Below are positions 56,031 through 63,611 of a stretch of 64,000 bases of DNA, one piece after another. The DNA is from Thermohahella caldifontis. GTDB taxonomy: Bacteria; Pseudomonadota; Gammaproteobacteria; Pseudomonadales; Oleiphilaceae. Each line of letters opens with the position of its first letter. Positions within the stretch are counted from its first letter, which is position 1. Made by a program: the position numbers and the translations under genes. The stretch spans positions 1-64,000 of the forward strand of contig NZ_CP154858.1 of NCBI RefSeq assembly GCF_041153465.1, written 5' to 3'. The notes under the pieces were generated by a model, which worked only from the letters and a program-made list of their open reading frames with translations, was not told the DNA's origin and did not search any database.

Positions 56031-56612
56031 ATGACCCAGGAAAGACGTCGCTATTTTCGTGTAGCCGATCAGGTGGGACTGGTCTGGCGCCGGCTGGCGG
56101 ACGGGGAGTCCTGGGAGGCGAGGCAGCCCCTGCAGGCGTCCGACGTCCTGATGCGGCTGGAAAACGAAATCAGCGCCCTGTTTGAATCCCTCAGAAGCAC
56201 GCAGCCTGCCGTACTGGAAATTCTGGAGCTGTTCAATCGCAAGATCAATCTTGCCCTCTCACTGGATACCCGCAAGGAGCAGGAGCAGCTCATGGCGCGC
56301 ATCAAGCCGGTGAGTCTGAGTGCCTGCGGCATTGCCTTTACGGCCAGTGAACCTGTCCCGGTCGGCGCACGGCTGGCCATGCAGCTGACGCTTTTCCCCG
56401 GCAATATCACCCTGGATCTGATGGGGACCGTGGTGGCTCGCGATCAGCACAGCGGGCGTGAGGATGAGCCCTGGGTCATCCGGGCCGACTTCGGCAATAT
56501 TGACTCGGAGCGGCAGGAAATCCTCATTCAGCATGTGATCCGGGCTCAGAGCCGGGAGCTGAGAGCACGGCGGGAGGCCCGGGAGGCTGGCAAGTCACCT
56601 GATGGGGCATAG
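56031..56612 (+). CDS. PilZ-domain protein in the stator operon
   Basis: A 193-residue protein with a PilZ-like layout. An RRRYFR segment at 5-10 fits the arginine part (RxxxR) of the c-di-GMP motif. A helical stretch (about 38-90) is inserted, and the second part reads SLSACG (95-100), where the usual first Asp/Asn is Ser. The beta-barrel continues to about 160 and the tail is basic and helical. The insert recalls tetrameric PilZ variants that may not bind c-di-GMP. Position after motAB suggests a role in motor control like YcgR, but this is inference. The 3' end overlaps the convergent NRDE gene by 67 bases. Confidence 0.75.
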   Translation: MTQERRRYFRVADQVGLVWRRLADGESWEARQPLQASDVLMRLENEISALFESLRSTQPAVLEILELFNRKINLALSLDTRKEQEQLMARIKPVSLSACGIAFTASEPVPVGARLAMQLTLFPGNITLDLMGTVVARDQHSGREDEPWVIRADFGNIDSERQEILIQHVIRAQSRELRARREAREAGKSPDGA

Positions 56613-57316
56613 GTCCATTCATCCATGTGAAAGACACCCTGTACATCCATTCTGACCAGCGTTGTGCTGCGTGTCCCGTAATGGGGCAAGCGGATAAAGC
56701 GTGAGGACAGGGCGTTTTCCATGTCGCGGGGCAGTCCGGTTTCGGGCAGGGCGTGCGCCGGCGCTTTCCGGGTATCCAGCATGATCTGCTGAAACGCTTC
56801 CGGTGCCGGGTCATCCTCGCGGGCCAGTAGTGCAGACAGCGCCTGCTTGCCGCTTTCCACCTTGAACCAGGGAGAATCCAGTTCTGCATTGCTCAGCCCG
56901 TAAATGCCGGCTTTCCGCAATTGGTGAAAGGCGGGTGTCCGGTTGCTGAGGTAGTGCAGTCTTTCCTTGTCCCAGACGATCAGATTGAAACCCGTCCAGG
57001 CATTTTTCTGGCTCTCCAGCCACGCAAACCATGTGCCGAGGTCTGGTGTCAGCAATGCATCGACAACCAGTTCTCCCCGGGAGCGTGTCCCTTCTGGCTG
57101 AGGATGCCGGCGCACGTTGGTCACCAGCGCAAAGCGGTCGGCGGTGCAGCCCAGCCAGGTTCCACCCGCCTGTTCATCACGGCCGGCCCGGATGACCGGG
57201 CGGGTGGCCCACCGGTGCAGCGGGCGGGTCGGCCGGGCATAAAACTCGTCCCGGTTGGCCAGCGCAATGAAGGGATAGTGTGTGGACTGGCCGATGGCAA
57301 AAAACGCAAGACACAT
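56546..57316 (-). CDS. NRDE (TANGO2-like) family protein
   Basis: A 256-residue protein with Cys2 as the second residue (MCLAFF) and the family signature ANRDEFYARPT (20-30), both diagnostic of the Ntn-hydrolase-like NRDE/TANGO2 family. Further family segments: GGTWLGCTADRFALVTNVR and SRGELVVDALL. Function in bacteria is unknown; the eukaryotic relative TANGO2 is tied to heme or lipid handling. The start at 57316 is chosen because Cys2 must be near the N-terminus; a much longer upstream open frame is rejected. The 3' end overlaps the PilZ gene. Confidence 0.9.
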   Translation of the reverse strand: MCLAFFAIGQSTHYPFIALANRDEFYARPTRPLHRWATRPVIRAGRDEQAGGTWLGCTADRFALVTNVRRHPQPEGTRSRGELVVDALLTPDLGTWFAWLESQKNAWTGFNLIVWDKERLHYLSNRTPAFHQLRKAGIYGLSNAELDSPWFKVESGKQALSALLAREDDPAPEAFQQIMLDTRKAPAHALPETGLPRDMENALSSRFIRLPHYGTRSTTLVRMDVQGVFHMDEWTYAPSGDLPASRASRRALSSRL

Positions 57317-57379
57317 GAAGGAAAGGTCATCCCTTTGTGAAGGGTGTCGTGTATTATAGCGCCTTTGAGCGGGAGGGCG

Positions 57380-58180
57380 ATGATGGTTTTTTTGGCCTAT
57401 ATGGTTCTGGGCGCTGTCGCCGGGGTATTGGCCGGATTGTTCGGGATTGGTGGCGGGCTGATTATCGTGCCGGCACTGATCTTTGCGTTCGAACTTCAGG
57501 GTGTGGCGCCCGAAATCCAGCCTCATCTGGCGGTGGGCACTTCTCTGGCGACGATTGTGTTCACGGCCATCAGCTCCATTCGCAGTCATCATGCGCATGG
57601 CAGCGTGCGCTGGGACCTGGTTCGGTTTCTGGCCATCGGCCTCGTTCTGGGTGCGGCCCTCGGTGCCCAGACAGCGGCCCAGATGAGTGGCGCGCTGCTG
57701 AAGCTGGTCATCGGGTTGTTCGCCTGTGCCATGGCGGTCAAGATGTGGCTGGATATCCGGCCGAAACCGGGACGCAGTGTGCCGGGGCCCCTGGGCCTCG
57801 TGGTGGCGGGAGGCGGCATTGGCTGGGCGTCTGCCATTTTTGGCATCGGCGGCGGATCCATGATGGTTCCTTACCTGAGCTGGTGCAATGTGCGCATGCA
57901 GGAAGCGGTCGGAACCTCCGCGGCCTGTGGCCTGCCCATTGCGGTGGGAGGTGCCCTGGCCAACATGGTCACCGGGCAGGGTGACCCGCTCCTGCCCGAG
58001 TACAGTGTAGGCTATGTCTATCTGCCCGCGCTGGCGGGTGTGGTGCTGACCAGCATGTGGACCGCACGCTGGGGGGTGGCGCTGGCCCACAGATGGTCAC
58101 AGCAGAAACTCAAGCGCGCTTTTGCGGTCTTGCTGGTGATCGTGGGCATTCGTTTTGTGTGGAAATCTCTGGGAGTCTGA
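57380..58180 (+). CDS. TauE/SafE-family membrane permease
   Basis: A 266-residue polytopic protein with about eight spans and two-fold internal repeat: GVLAGLFGIGGGLIIVPAL in the first half and GWASAIFGIGGGSMMVPYL in the second, both with the FGIGGG signature of the TauE/SafE (DUF81) family. These export small anions such as sulfite or sulfoacetate, but substrates vary. The ATG at 57380 has a GGGAGGGC site; an upstream in-frame start at 57344 overlaps the promoter of the divergent NRDE gene. lgt follows after three bases. Confidence 0.88.
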   Translation: MMVFLAYMVLGAVAGVLAGLFGIGGGLIIVPALIFAFELQGVAPEIQPHLAVGTSLATIVFTAISSIRSHHAHGSVRWDLVRFLAIGLVLGAALGAQTAAQMSGALLKLVIGLFACAMAVKMWLDIRPKPGRSVPGPLGLVVAGGGIGWASAIFGIGGGSMMVPYLSWCNVRMQEAVGTSAACGLPIAVGGALANMVTGQGDPLLPEYSVGYVYLPALAGVVLTSMWTARWGVALAHRWSQQKLKRAFAVLLVIVGIRFVWKSLGV

Positions 58181-58183
58181 AGG

Positions 58184-58987
58184 ATGTGGAAGTATCCGAA
58201 CATTGATCCGGTGGCGGTGTCACTGGGACCTCTGAAAGTTCACTGGTACGGGTTGATGTATCTCGTGGGCTTTGCCGGGGCCTGGTGGCTGGCACGCCTG
58301 AGGGCGCGGAAGCCGGGCGCACCGTTCAACGAGGAACAGGTGGGGGATCTGATCTTCTACGGCATGCTGGGCGTCATTCTTGGCGGACGTATCGGCTATG
58401 TCATTTTCTACAACTTTGACAAGTTTCTGGCTGATCCGCTCTGGCTGTTTCAGGTCTGGACAGGAGGCATGTCCTTCCATGGCGGGCTTCTGGGTGTGAT
58501 TCTGGCCATGTGGTGGTATGGCCGCAGCCAGGGTGTACGCTTCTTTGACGTGGCCGATTTCGTCGCGCCGCTGGTCCCGGTCGGTCTGGGAGCAGGGCGT
58601 ATCGGCAACTTCATCAACGGCGAACTCTGGGGGCGGGTCACGGACAGCCCCTGGGGCATGGTCTTCCCGACCGGAGGCCCCCTGCCACGGCATCCGTCCC
58701 AGCTTTATGAGTTCGCACTGGAAGGCGTGGTGCTCTTCGTTCTGCTGTGGACGTACTCCAGCAAACCGAGACCGACCATGGCCGTATCCGGCCTGTTTCT
58801 CGTCGGCTACGGGACCTTCCGCATTCTGGTCGAGTTCGTTCGTGAGCCGGACCCCCAGCTTGGGTATCTGGCCTGGGGGTGGCTGACCATGGGGCAGGTC
58901 CTGTCCGTGCCCATGGTGCTGGCCGGCATGATTCTGATGGTATTGGCCTATCGCCGGGCCGGGACAGAACAGGTGAGCAAGGCATGA
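58184..58987 (+). CDS. lgt: Prolipoprotein diacylglyceryl transferase
   Basis: A 267-residue inner-membrane enzyme that attaches diacylglyceryl to the lipobox cysteine of prolipoproteins. The signature GAGRIGNFINGELWGR is present, along with GGRIGYVIFYN, SFHGGLLGV and the C-terminal REPDPQLGY. Seven membrane spans are expected. It overlaps thyA by four bases, a conserved lgt-thyA pair. Confidence 0.97.
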   Translation: MWKYPNIDPVAVSLGPLKVHWYGLMYLVGFAGAWWLARLRARKPGAPFNEEQVGDLIFYGMLGVILGGRIGYVIFYNFDKFLADPLWLFQVWTGGMSFHGGLLGVILAMWWYGRSQGVRFFDVADFVAPLVPVGLGAGRIGNFINGELWGRVTDSPWGMVFPTGGPLPRHPSQLYEFALEGVVLFVLLWTYSSKPRPTMAVSGLFLVGYGTFRILVEFVREPDPQLGYLAWGWLTMGQVLSVPMVLAGMILMVLAYRRAGTEQVSKA

Positions 58988-59778
58988 AACAGTATCTGGA
59001 CATGATGCGCCATGTGCGCGACAACGGTTTCCGCAAGTCGGACCGCACCGGAACCGGAACACTCAGCGTATTCGGGTATCAGATGCGCTTTGATCTGCAG
59101 GCCGGTTTCCCACTGGTGACGACCAAGAAACTCCATCTGCGCTCCATCATTCATGAGTTGCTCTGGTTTCTCAGCGGGGACACGAACATCCGTTATCTGC
59201 ATGAAAATGGCGTGACCATCTGGGATGAGTGGGCGGACGAGAACGGGGATCTGGGACCGGTATACGGGTATCAGTGGCGCAGCTGGCCCGCCCCGGATGG
59301 ACGGCATATTGACCAGATCAGCCAGGTACTGGACCAGCTTCGCAACAATCCGGATTCCCGTCGCCATATCGTGGTGGCCTGGAACCCGGCCTGCGTGGAC
59401 GACATGGCGCTGCCGCCCTGCCACGCACTGTTTCAGTTCTATGTGGCGGATGGTCGTCTGTCCTGCCAGCTCTATCAGCGCAGTGCGGACATCTTTCTCG
59501 GGGTGCCCTTCAACATTGCCAGTTACGCCCTGCTGACCCATATGGTGGCACAGCAATGTGATCTGGAAGCAGGGGAGTTTATCTGGACCGGAGGTGACGT
59601 GCACCTGTATCTCAATCATCTGGATCAGGCGGACGAACAGCTGTCCCGGGAGCCCCGACCGTTACCCCGTCTGAAGATCCTGAGAAAGCCGGAATCATTG
59701 TTTGATTACCGGTTCGAGGATTTCAGGATTGAGGGTTACGACCCGCATCCCCACATCAAGGCACCGGTTGCAGTCTAG
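58984..59778 (+). CDS. thyA: Thymidylate synthase
   Basis: A 264-residue enzyme that methylates dUMP to dTMP with methylene-tetrahydrofolate. The catalytic cysteine is in LPPCHALFQFYV; FRKSDRTGTGTLSVFGYQ opens the protein, and DVHLYLNHLDQ contacts the substrate. The start at 58984 matches E. coli length (264); an upstream in-frame start lies in lgt. folA follows nine bases later, supplying the reductase that regenerates the cofactor. Confidence 0.98.
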   Translation: MKQYLDMMRHVRDNGFRKSDRTGTGTLSVFGYQMRFDLQAGFPLVTTKKLHLRSIIHELLWFLSGDTNIRYLHENGVTIWDEWADENGDLGPVYGYQWRSWPAPDGRHIDQISQVLDQLRNNPDSRRHIVVAWNPACVDDMALPPCHALFQFYVADGRLSCQLYQRSADIFLGVPFNIASYALLTHMVAQQCDLEAGEFIWTGGDVHLYLNHLDQADEQLSREPRPLPRLKILRKPESLFDYRFEDFRIEGYDPHPHIKAPVAV

Positions 59779-59787
59779 GAGGCAGGT

Positions 59788-60297
59788 ATGCGTGTCGCGA
59801 TGATTGCCGCCATGGCCAAAAACCGGGTCATCGGCCGCAACAACAAACTGCCCTGGTATCTGCCCGAGGATTTGCGCTACTTCAAGCGCATTACGCTGGG
59901 CAAGCCCATGATCATGGGGCGCAAGACCTTTGAGTCCATTGGCAAGCCGCTGCCGGGCCGGGCCACCATTGTGGTGACACGCAACCCCGAGTGGCGGGCG
60001 GAAGGTGTGACCGTGGTCCCGGATCTGGAGACAGCGCTGCGCAAGGCCAGGGCCTGGGCCATGACGGCTGCGGTGGATGAGGTGATCGTGGCCGGCGGTG
60101 GGCAGATTTATACGGAGGCGCTGGCCCGTGCAGACCGGATGTACCTGACCCTGGTGCATGCCGAGGTGGAGGGTGATGCCCGGTTCCCGGAATGGAATCC
60201 GGCTGAATGGCGGGAGGTGTCCAGGGAAGATTTTGATGCCATCCCCCCCAATACGTACCCGTACAGTTTCGTGGTGCTGGATCGTCTGCCCGGCTGA
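59788..60297 (+). CDS. folA: Dihydrofolate reductase
   Basis: A 169-residue enzyme that reduces dihydrofolate with NADPH. Seen: IAAMAKNRVIGRNNKLPWYLPEDL (read in parts) with the catalytic acidic residue in LPED, GRKTFESIG and VTRNP for NADPH, and GGGQIYTEAL. The GAGGCAGGT ribosome site precedes the ATG. The stop lies in the loop of a terminator hairpin. Confidence 0.97.
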   Translation: MRVAMIAAMAKNRVIGRNNKLPWYLPEDLRYFKRITLGKPMIMGRKTFESIGKPLPGRATIVVTRNPEWRAEGVTVVPDLETALRKARAWAMTAAVDEVIVAGGGQIYTEALARADRMYLTLVHAEVEGDARFPEWNPAEWREVSREDFDAIPPNTYPYSFVVLDRLPG

Positions 60298-60307
60298 ACC
60301 GGGCAGA
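60285..60307. terminator. Terminator between folA and the PEP-CTERM gene
   Basis: TCTGCCCGG (60285-60293) and CCGGGCAGA (60299-60307) form a perfect 9-bp stem with a CTGAA loop that contains the folA stop. It lies between convergent genes. No T-run follows, so strength is uncertain. Confidence 0.6.
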
Positions 60308-60315
60308 TACGGGGT

Positions 60316-61080
60316 TCAGACCGGGCGGCGGCGACGCAGTCCGGCGAGCAGGAGACCCAGGCCGGCCAGTGTCAGACTTGCCGGTTCACTGACTGGAACT
60401 GGTCCCTTGCCCTCGATGACATCATTCCCACCTGTCATGGCCCAGTGAAACGCAATTTCAGGGCCGTCCAGCAGGGCTGTACCGCTCAGATCCATGTCAA
60501 ACTGAATGTATCCGCCTGCCGCATTCACCTGAAAGGTTCCGGTCTTGCCTGTGTTGAGGGCATAGCTGGATTGTGTGTCAACGGCTACGGCCTGGCCGTT
60601 GCGGAATGTCCACCCCGAGGACATGAAATCATCGCTTTCCAGGAGTGTAAATCGGTTGGGGCCAGCAAGTTTGTACAGGGTCACTGAGCCGGAGGTGTTC
60701 CACCGGTCGTCCAGGGCCAGACCGTAGATCCAGTGGGTACCGTTCTGCGCATTGTCCGCAGCGAATCCATTGGATGCCAGGCCATAAGGTGACCATTGAT
60801 CGGACAAGAGCAGATCACCCAGGCCGATTCCGCGTTTCAGCCCTTCACTGTCAGCATCGGGAAAGACGCCGATGTGATTGACAAAATTCGTATAGATGCG
60901 CGTGCGGAGTGTGGTGCCCGAGAGGCTGTAGGTGAGGCGGCTGATGTCAAACTTCGATGTGGCGCCGATAACATCGCCATATCCGTGGTCATCGCTGCCG
61001 ACGTAGGCATCCGTGATGGTATACGCTTGCGCGCTGAGGGCGGCACAGGTCAGTGTGATGGCGGTGCAGAGCTTTTTCAT
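60316..61080 (-). CDS. PEP-CTERM sorting-domain protein
   Basis: A 254-residue secreted protein. N-terminal signal peptide (MKKLCTAITLTCAALSAQA, cleavage near 19-20), a glycine-, serine- and threonine-rich beta-type body without lysine-rich patches, and a C-terminal sorting signal SEPASLTLAGLGLLLAGL followed by RRRRP. The leading PEP is changed to SEP. Such proteins are cut and sorted by exosortase (EpsH/XrtA), usually in species with extracellular polysaccharide; no exosortase gene is present in the window. The function of the body is unknown. The start at 61080 gives the clear signal peptide. Confidence 0.85.
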   Translation of the reverse strand: MKKLCTAITLTCAALSAQAYTITDAYVGSDDHGYGDVIGATSKFDISRLTYSLSGTTLRTRIYTNFVNHIGVFPDADSEGLKRGIGLGDLLLSDQWSPYGLASNGFAADNAQNGTHWIYGLALDDRWNTSGSVTLYKLAGPNRFTLLESDDFMSSGWTFRNGQAVAVDTQSSYALNTGKTGTFQVNAAGGYIQFDMDLSGTALLDGPEIAFHWAMTGGNDVIEGKGPVPVSEPASLTLAGLGLLLAGLRRRRPV

Positions 61081-61290
61081 GTGTATCTGGTGTCCTTGTC
61101 CCTGAATGCAATTATTTTTTACAGGTGCCTGATCAGCACTGGCAAGATATGAGCACAAAATGGGCCAATATGAATTTTTTGTTTCAGGGCAGAAAGATAG
61201 CTGACACCTTTGTATTCGCTTGATTGCGGTGGGTGTTAATAATCTGGACGTATCTGTTTGCGGATGAGAAGTGCGTCAAAATTGTGGTGT

Positions 61291-61328
61291 AAAAATAATG
61301 GGCGGTGCGCCGGGCGGGCCGGCACACC
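61291..61328 (-). terminator. Terminator of ilvD
   Basis: On the minus strand, GGTGTGCCGG (61328-61319) pairs with CCGGCGCACC (61313-61304), a 10-bp stem with one G-U pair, followed by GCCCATTATTTTT (61303-61291). It lies 13 bases after the ilvD stop and is a good intrinsic terminator. The remaining 61081-61290 interval is AT-rich and must hold the PEP-CTERM promoter; I see no confident hexamer pair. Confidence 0.85.
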
Positions 61329-61340
61329 CCTGACAGGGCG

Positions 61341-63188
61341 TCAGTCTTCCAGCAGGGCCTTGTTGCGGACGGCGCCCTTGTCCGCCGAGGTGGCAAGCAG
61401 TGCGTAGGCCTTGAGCGCGGTGCTCACCCGACGCGGCCGCGGCTTTGCCGGCTTCCAGGCTTGGGGTCCCCTGGCCTCCATCGCGGCGCGTCGACGCGCC
61501 AGTTCTTCATCCGGGACATCCACATTGATGCTGCGGCGCGGAATGTCGATCAGGATGCGATCACCTTCCTCAACCAGGCCGATGGCGCCACCGGCAGCGG
61601 CTTCCGGAGAAACATGACCAATGGACAGCCCTGATGTGCCGCCGGAGAACCGGCCGTCCGTGACCAGGGCGCAGACCTTGCCCAGCCCCTTGGACTTGAG
61701 ATAGCTGGTGGGGTAGAGCATTTCCTGCATGCCCGGCCCGCCTTTCGGCCCCTCGTAGCGAATGATCACCACATCTGCCGGCTTGATCTCACCGCCGAGA
61801 ATCTTCTCGACAGCTTCCTCCTGACTCTCGCAGATCCGGGCACGGCCTTCGAAGACCAGAATGCTTTCATCCACACCGGCTGTCTTGACGATGCAGCCGT
61901 CTTCAGCAATGTTGCCGTAGAGCACGGCCAGGCCGCCTTCGGTGCTGTAGGCGTGCTCGATGTTGCGGATGCAGCCGTTTTCCCGGTCAAGATCAAGGGA
62001 GGGCCAGCGGGTGCTCTGGCTGAAGGCTTCCTGTGTCGGAATGCCTGCCGGCCCGGCCTTGTAGAAGGTGTGTACTGCTTCATCCTGCGTGCGCATCACG
62101 TCCCACTTGTCCAGGGCTTCGGCCAGGGTCGTGCTGTGCACCGTGGGCAGGGAGGTGTTCAGGATGCCGGCCCGGTCCAGTTCTCCCAGAATGCCGTAGA
62201 TGCCACCGGCGCGGTGCACATCCTCAATGTGATATTTCTGCGTGTTGGGCGCCACCTTGCAGAACTGCGGCACCTTGCGGGACAGCCGGTCGATGTCCTG
62301 CAGCGTGAAGTCCACTTCGCCTTCCTGGGCGATGGCCAGGAGGTGAAGGATGGTGTTGGTGGATCCGCCCATGGCAATGTCCAGCGCCATGGCATTCTCA
62401 AAGGCAGCCTTGCTGGCTATGCTGCGCGGCAGTACCGATTCGTCATCCTGTTCGTAGTAACGGCGGGTGTTTTCCACGATCTGGCGGGCGGCACGCAGGA
62501 ACAGATCGCGCCGGTCGGCGTGTGTGGCCAGCATGGTACCGTTGCCGGGCAATGCGAGGCCGATGGCTTCCGCCAGGCAGTTCATGGAGTTGGCGGTGAA
62601 CATGCCGGAGCAGGAACCGCAGGTCGGACAGGCGGAGCGTTCGTATTCGGCCACGGTTTCATCAGACGCCGAGTCATCGGCTGCAATGACCATGGCGTCC
62701 ACCAGATCCAGGGCGTGTGTCGCCAGCTTGGTCTTGCCCGCTTCCATGGGGCCGCCGGATACGAATATGGCCGGAATGTTCAGGCGCATGGCGGCCATGA
62801 GCATCCCCGGGGTGATCTTGTCGCAGTTGGAGATGCAGATCATGGCATCGGCGCAGTGGGCGTTGACCATGTATTCCACCGAGTCCGCAATGATCTCGCG
62901 GGACGGCAGGCTGTAGAGCATGCCGTCATGCCCCATGGCAATCCCGTCATCCACCGCAATGGTGTTGAACTCCTTGGCCACCCCCCCTGCGGCTTCAATT
63001 TCGCGGGCCACCATCTGTCCCATGTCTTTCAGGTGGACATGACCGGGCACAAACTGGGTAAAGGAGTTGACCACGGCAATGATCGGCTTTCTGAAATCAT
63101 CGTCCTTCATGCCCGTGGCACGCCACAGGGCCCGTGCACCGGCCATGTGGCGACCGGCTGTTGTGGTTCGAGAGCGATAGGTTGGCAT
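61341..63188 (-). CDS. ilvD: Dihydroxy-acid dehydratase
   Basis: The 615-residue iron-sulfur enzyme removes water from dihydroxy-acids in valine, isoleucine and leucine synthesis. Cluster cysteines are in ISNCDKITPG and ACPTCGSCSGMFTANSMNCL; the C-terminal domain contains TDGRFSGGTSGLSIGHVSPEA (read in parts). The start at 63188 gives MPTYRSRTTTAGR, the family N-terminus; a 34-residue upstream extension is unlikely. Its product 2-oxoisovalerate is the substrate of LeuA encoded at 7256. It diverges from the cobalamin-riboswitch transcript. Confidence 0.98.
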   Translation of the reverse strand: MPTYRSRTTTAGRHMAGARALWRATGMKDDDFRKPIIAVVNSFTQFVPGHVHLKDMGQMVAREIEAAGGVAKEFNTIAVDDGIAMGHDGMLYSLPSREIIADSVEYMVNAHCADAMICISNCDKITPGMLMAAMRLNIPAIFVSGGPMEAGKTKLATHALDLVDAMVIAADDSASDETVAEYERSACPTCGSCSGMFTANSMNCLAEAIGLALPGNGTMLATHADRRDLFLRAARQIVENTRRYYEQDDESVLPRSIASKAAFENAMALDIAMGGSTNTILHLLAIAQEGEVDFTLQDIDRLSRKVPQFCKVAPNTQKYHIEDVHRAGGIYGILGELDRAGILNTSLPTVHSTTLAEALDKWDVMRTQDEAVHTFYKAGPAGIPTQEAFSQSTRWPSLDLDRENGCIRNIEHAYSTEGGLAVLYGNIAEDGCIVKTAGVDESILVFEGRARICESQEEAVEKILGGEIKPADVVIIRYEGPKGGPGMQEMLYPTSYLKSKGLGKVCALVTDGRFSGGTSGLSIGHVSPEAAAGGAIGLVEEGDRILIDIPRRSINVDVPDEELARRRAAMEARGPQAWKPAKPRPRRVSTALKAYALLATSADKGAVRNKALLED

Positions 63189-63274
63189 AGTGTTTTGATC
63201 CCGTTGTCTATCGTGTTCGGAGCGTAGGTGGCACAAGGATACCAGACTCGCCCGCACTTGGGCAGACACCCGGC

Positions 63275-63303
63275 TTGACAGGGGTGTCATCCCTCAGTAT
63301 CGT
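63275..63303 (+). promoter_or_regulatory. Promoter of the cobalamin-regulated transcript
   Basis: TTGACA (63275-63280) and TATCGT (63298-63303) with a 17-base spacer. The -35 is a perfect consensus match, and the -10 is weaker. It sits just upstream of the riboswitch and is the natural promoter for it and btuB. Confidence 0.6.
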
Positions 63304-63311
63304 GCGCCGCA

Positions 63312-63492
63312 ACTGTCAGGTGTCTTCCGCAAGGAAGATGAAACGGGAAGCCGGTGCGCCGCAAGGCAAGTCCGGCACTGCCCCCGCAACGGTAGGTGAG
63401 TCAGACTGCGCTTCACGCCACTGTGTCAGAACATGGGAAGGCGCGCAGCCGGCCAGTTGGCCCCTCACGAGTCCGGAGACCGGCCTGACAAC
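63312..63492 (+). promoter_or_regulatory. Cobalamin riboswitch
   Basis: Conserved pieces of the B12 aptamer appear in order: AAACGGGAAGCCGGTG (63341-63356), CACTGCCCCCGCAAC (63376-63390, the B12 box), and GAGTCCGGAGACCGGCC (63469-63485). This is the standard class I fold that binds adenosylcobalamin and turns off the downstream gene. It precedes a btuB-like receptor gene, its usual partner. The aptamer boundaries are estimates. Confidence 0.92.
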
Positions 63493-63560
63493 ACTGCCTG
63501 GTGGCGCGGAGGGCGCCGGCCAAGCGCATTTCGTATTTCTCCGTCATGCGCAGCCCTGCC

Positions 63561-63603
63561 TCCTCCCGCCCCGGCGATTCACGCGGGTGTGCGAAACGGA
63601 GGA
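63561..63603 (+). promoter_or_regulatory. Possible ribosome-site sequestering pair for btuB
   Basis: TCCTCC at 63561-63566 is complementary to GGAGGA at 63598-63603, which is the Shine-Dalgarno site of the btuB-like gene. When cobalamin is bound, such a pair could hide the site, giving translational control. Between them, 63567-63597, a GC-rich segment could form the loop. Confidence 0.4.
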
Positions 63604-63611
63604 AGAGTTCA

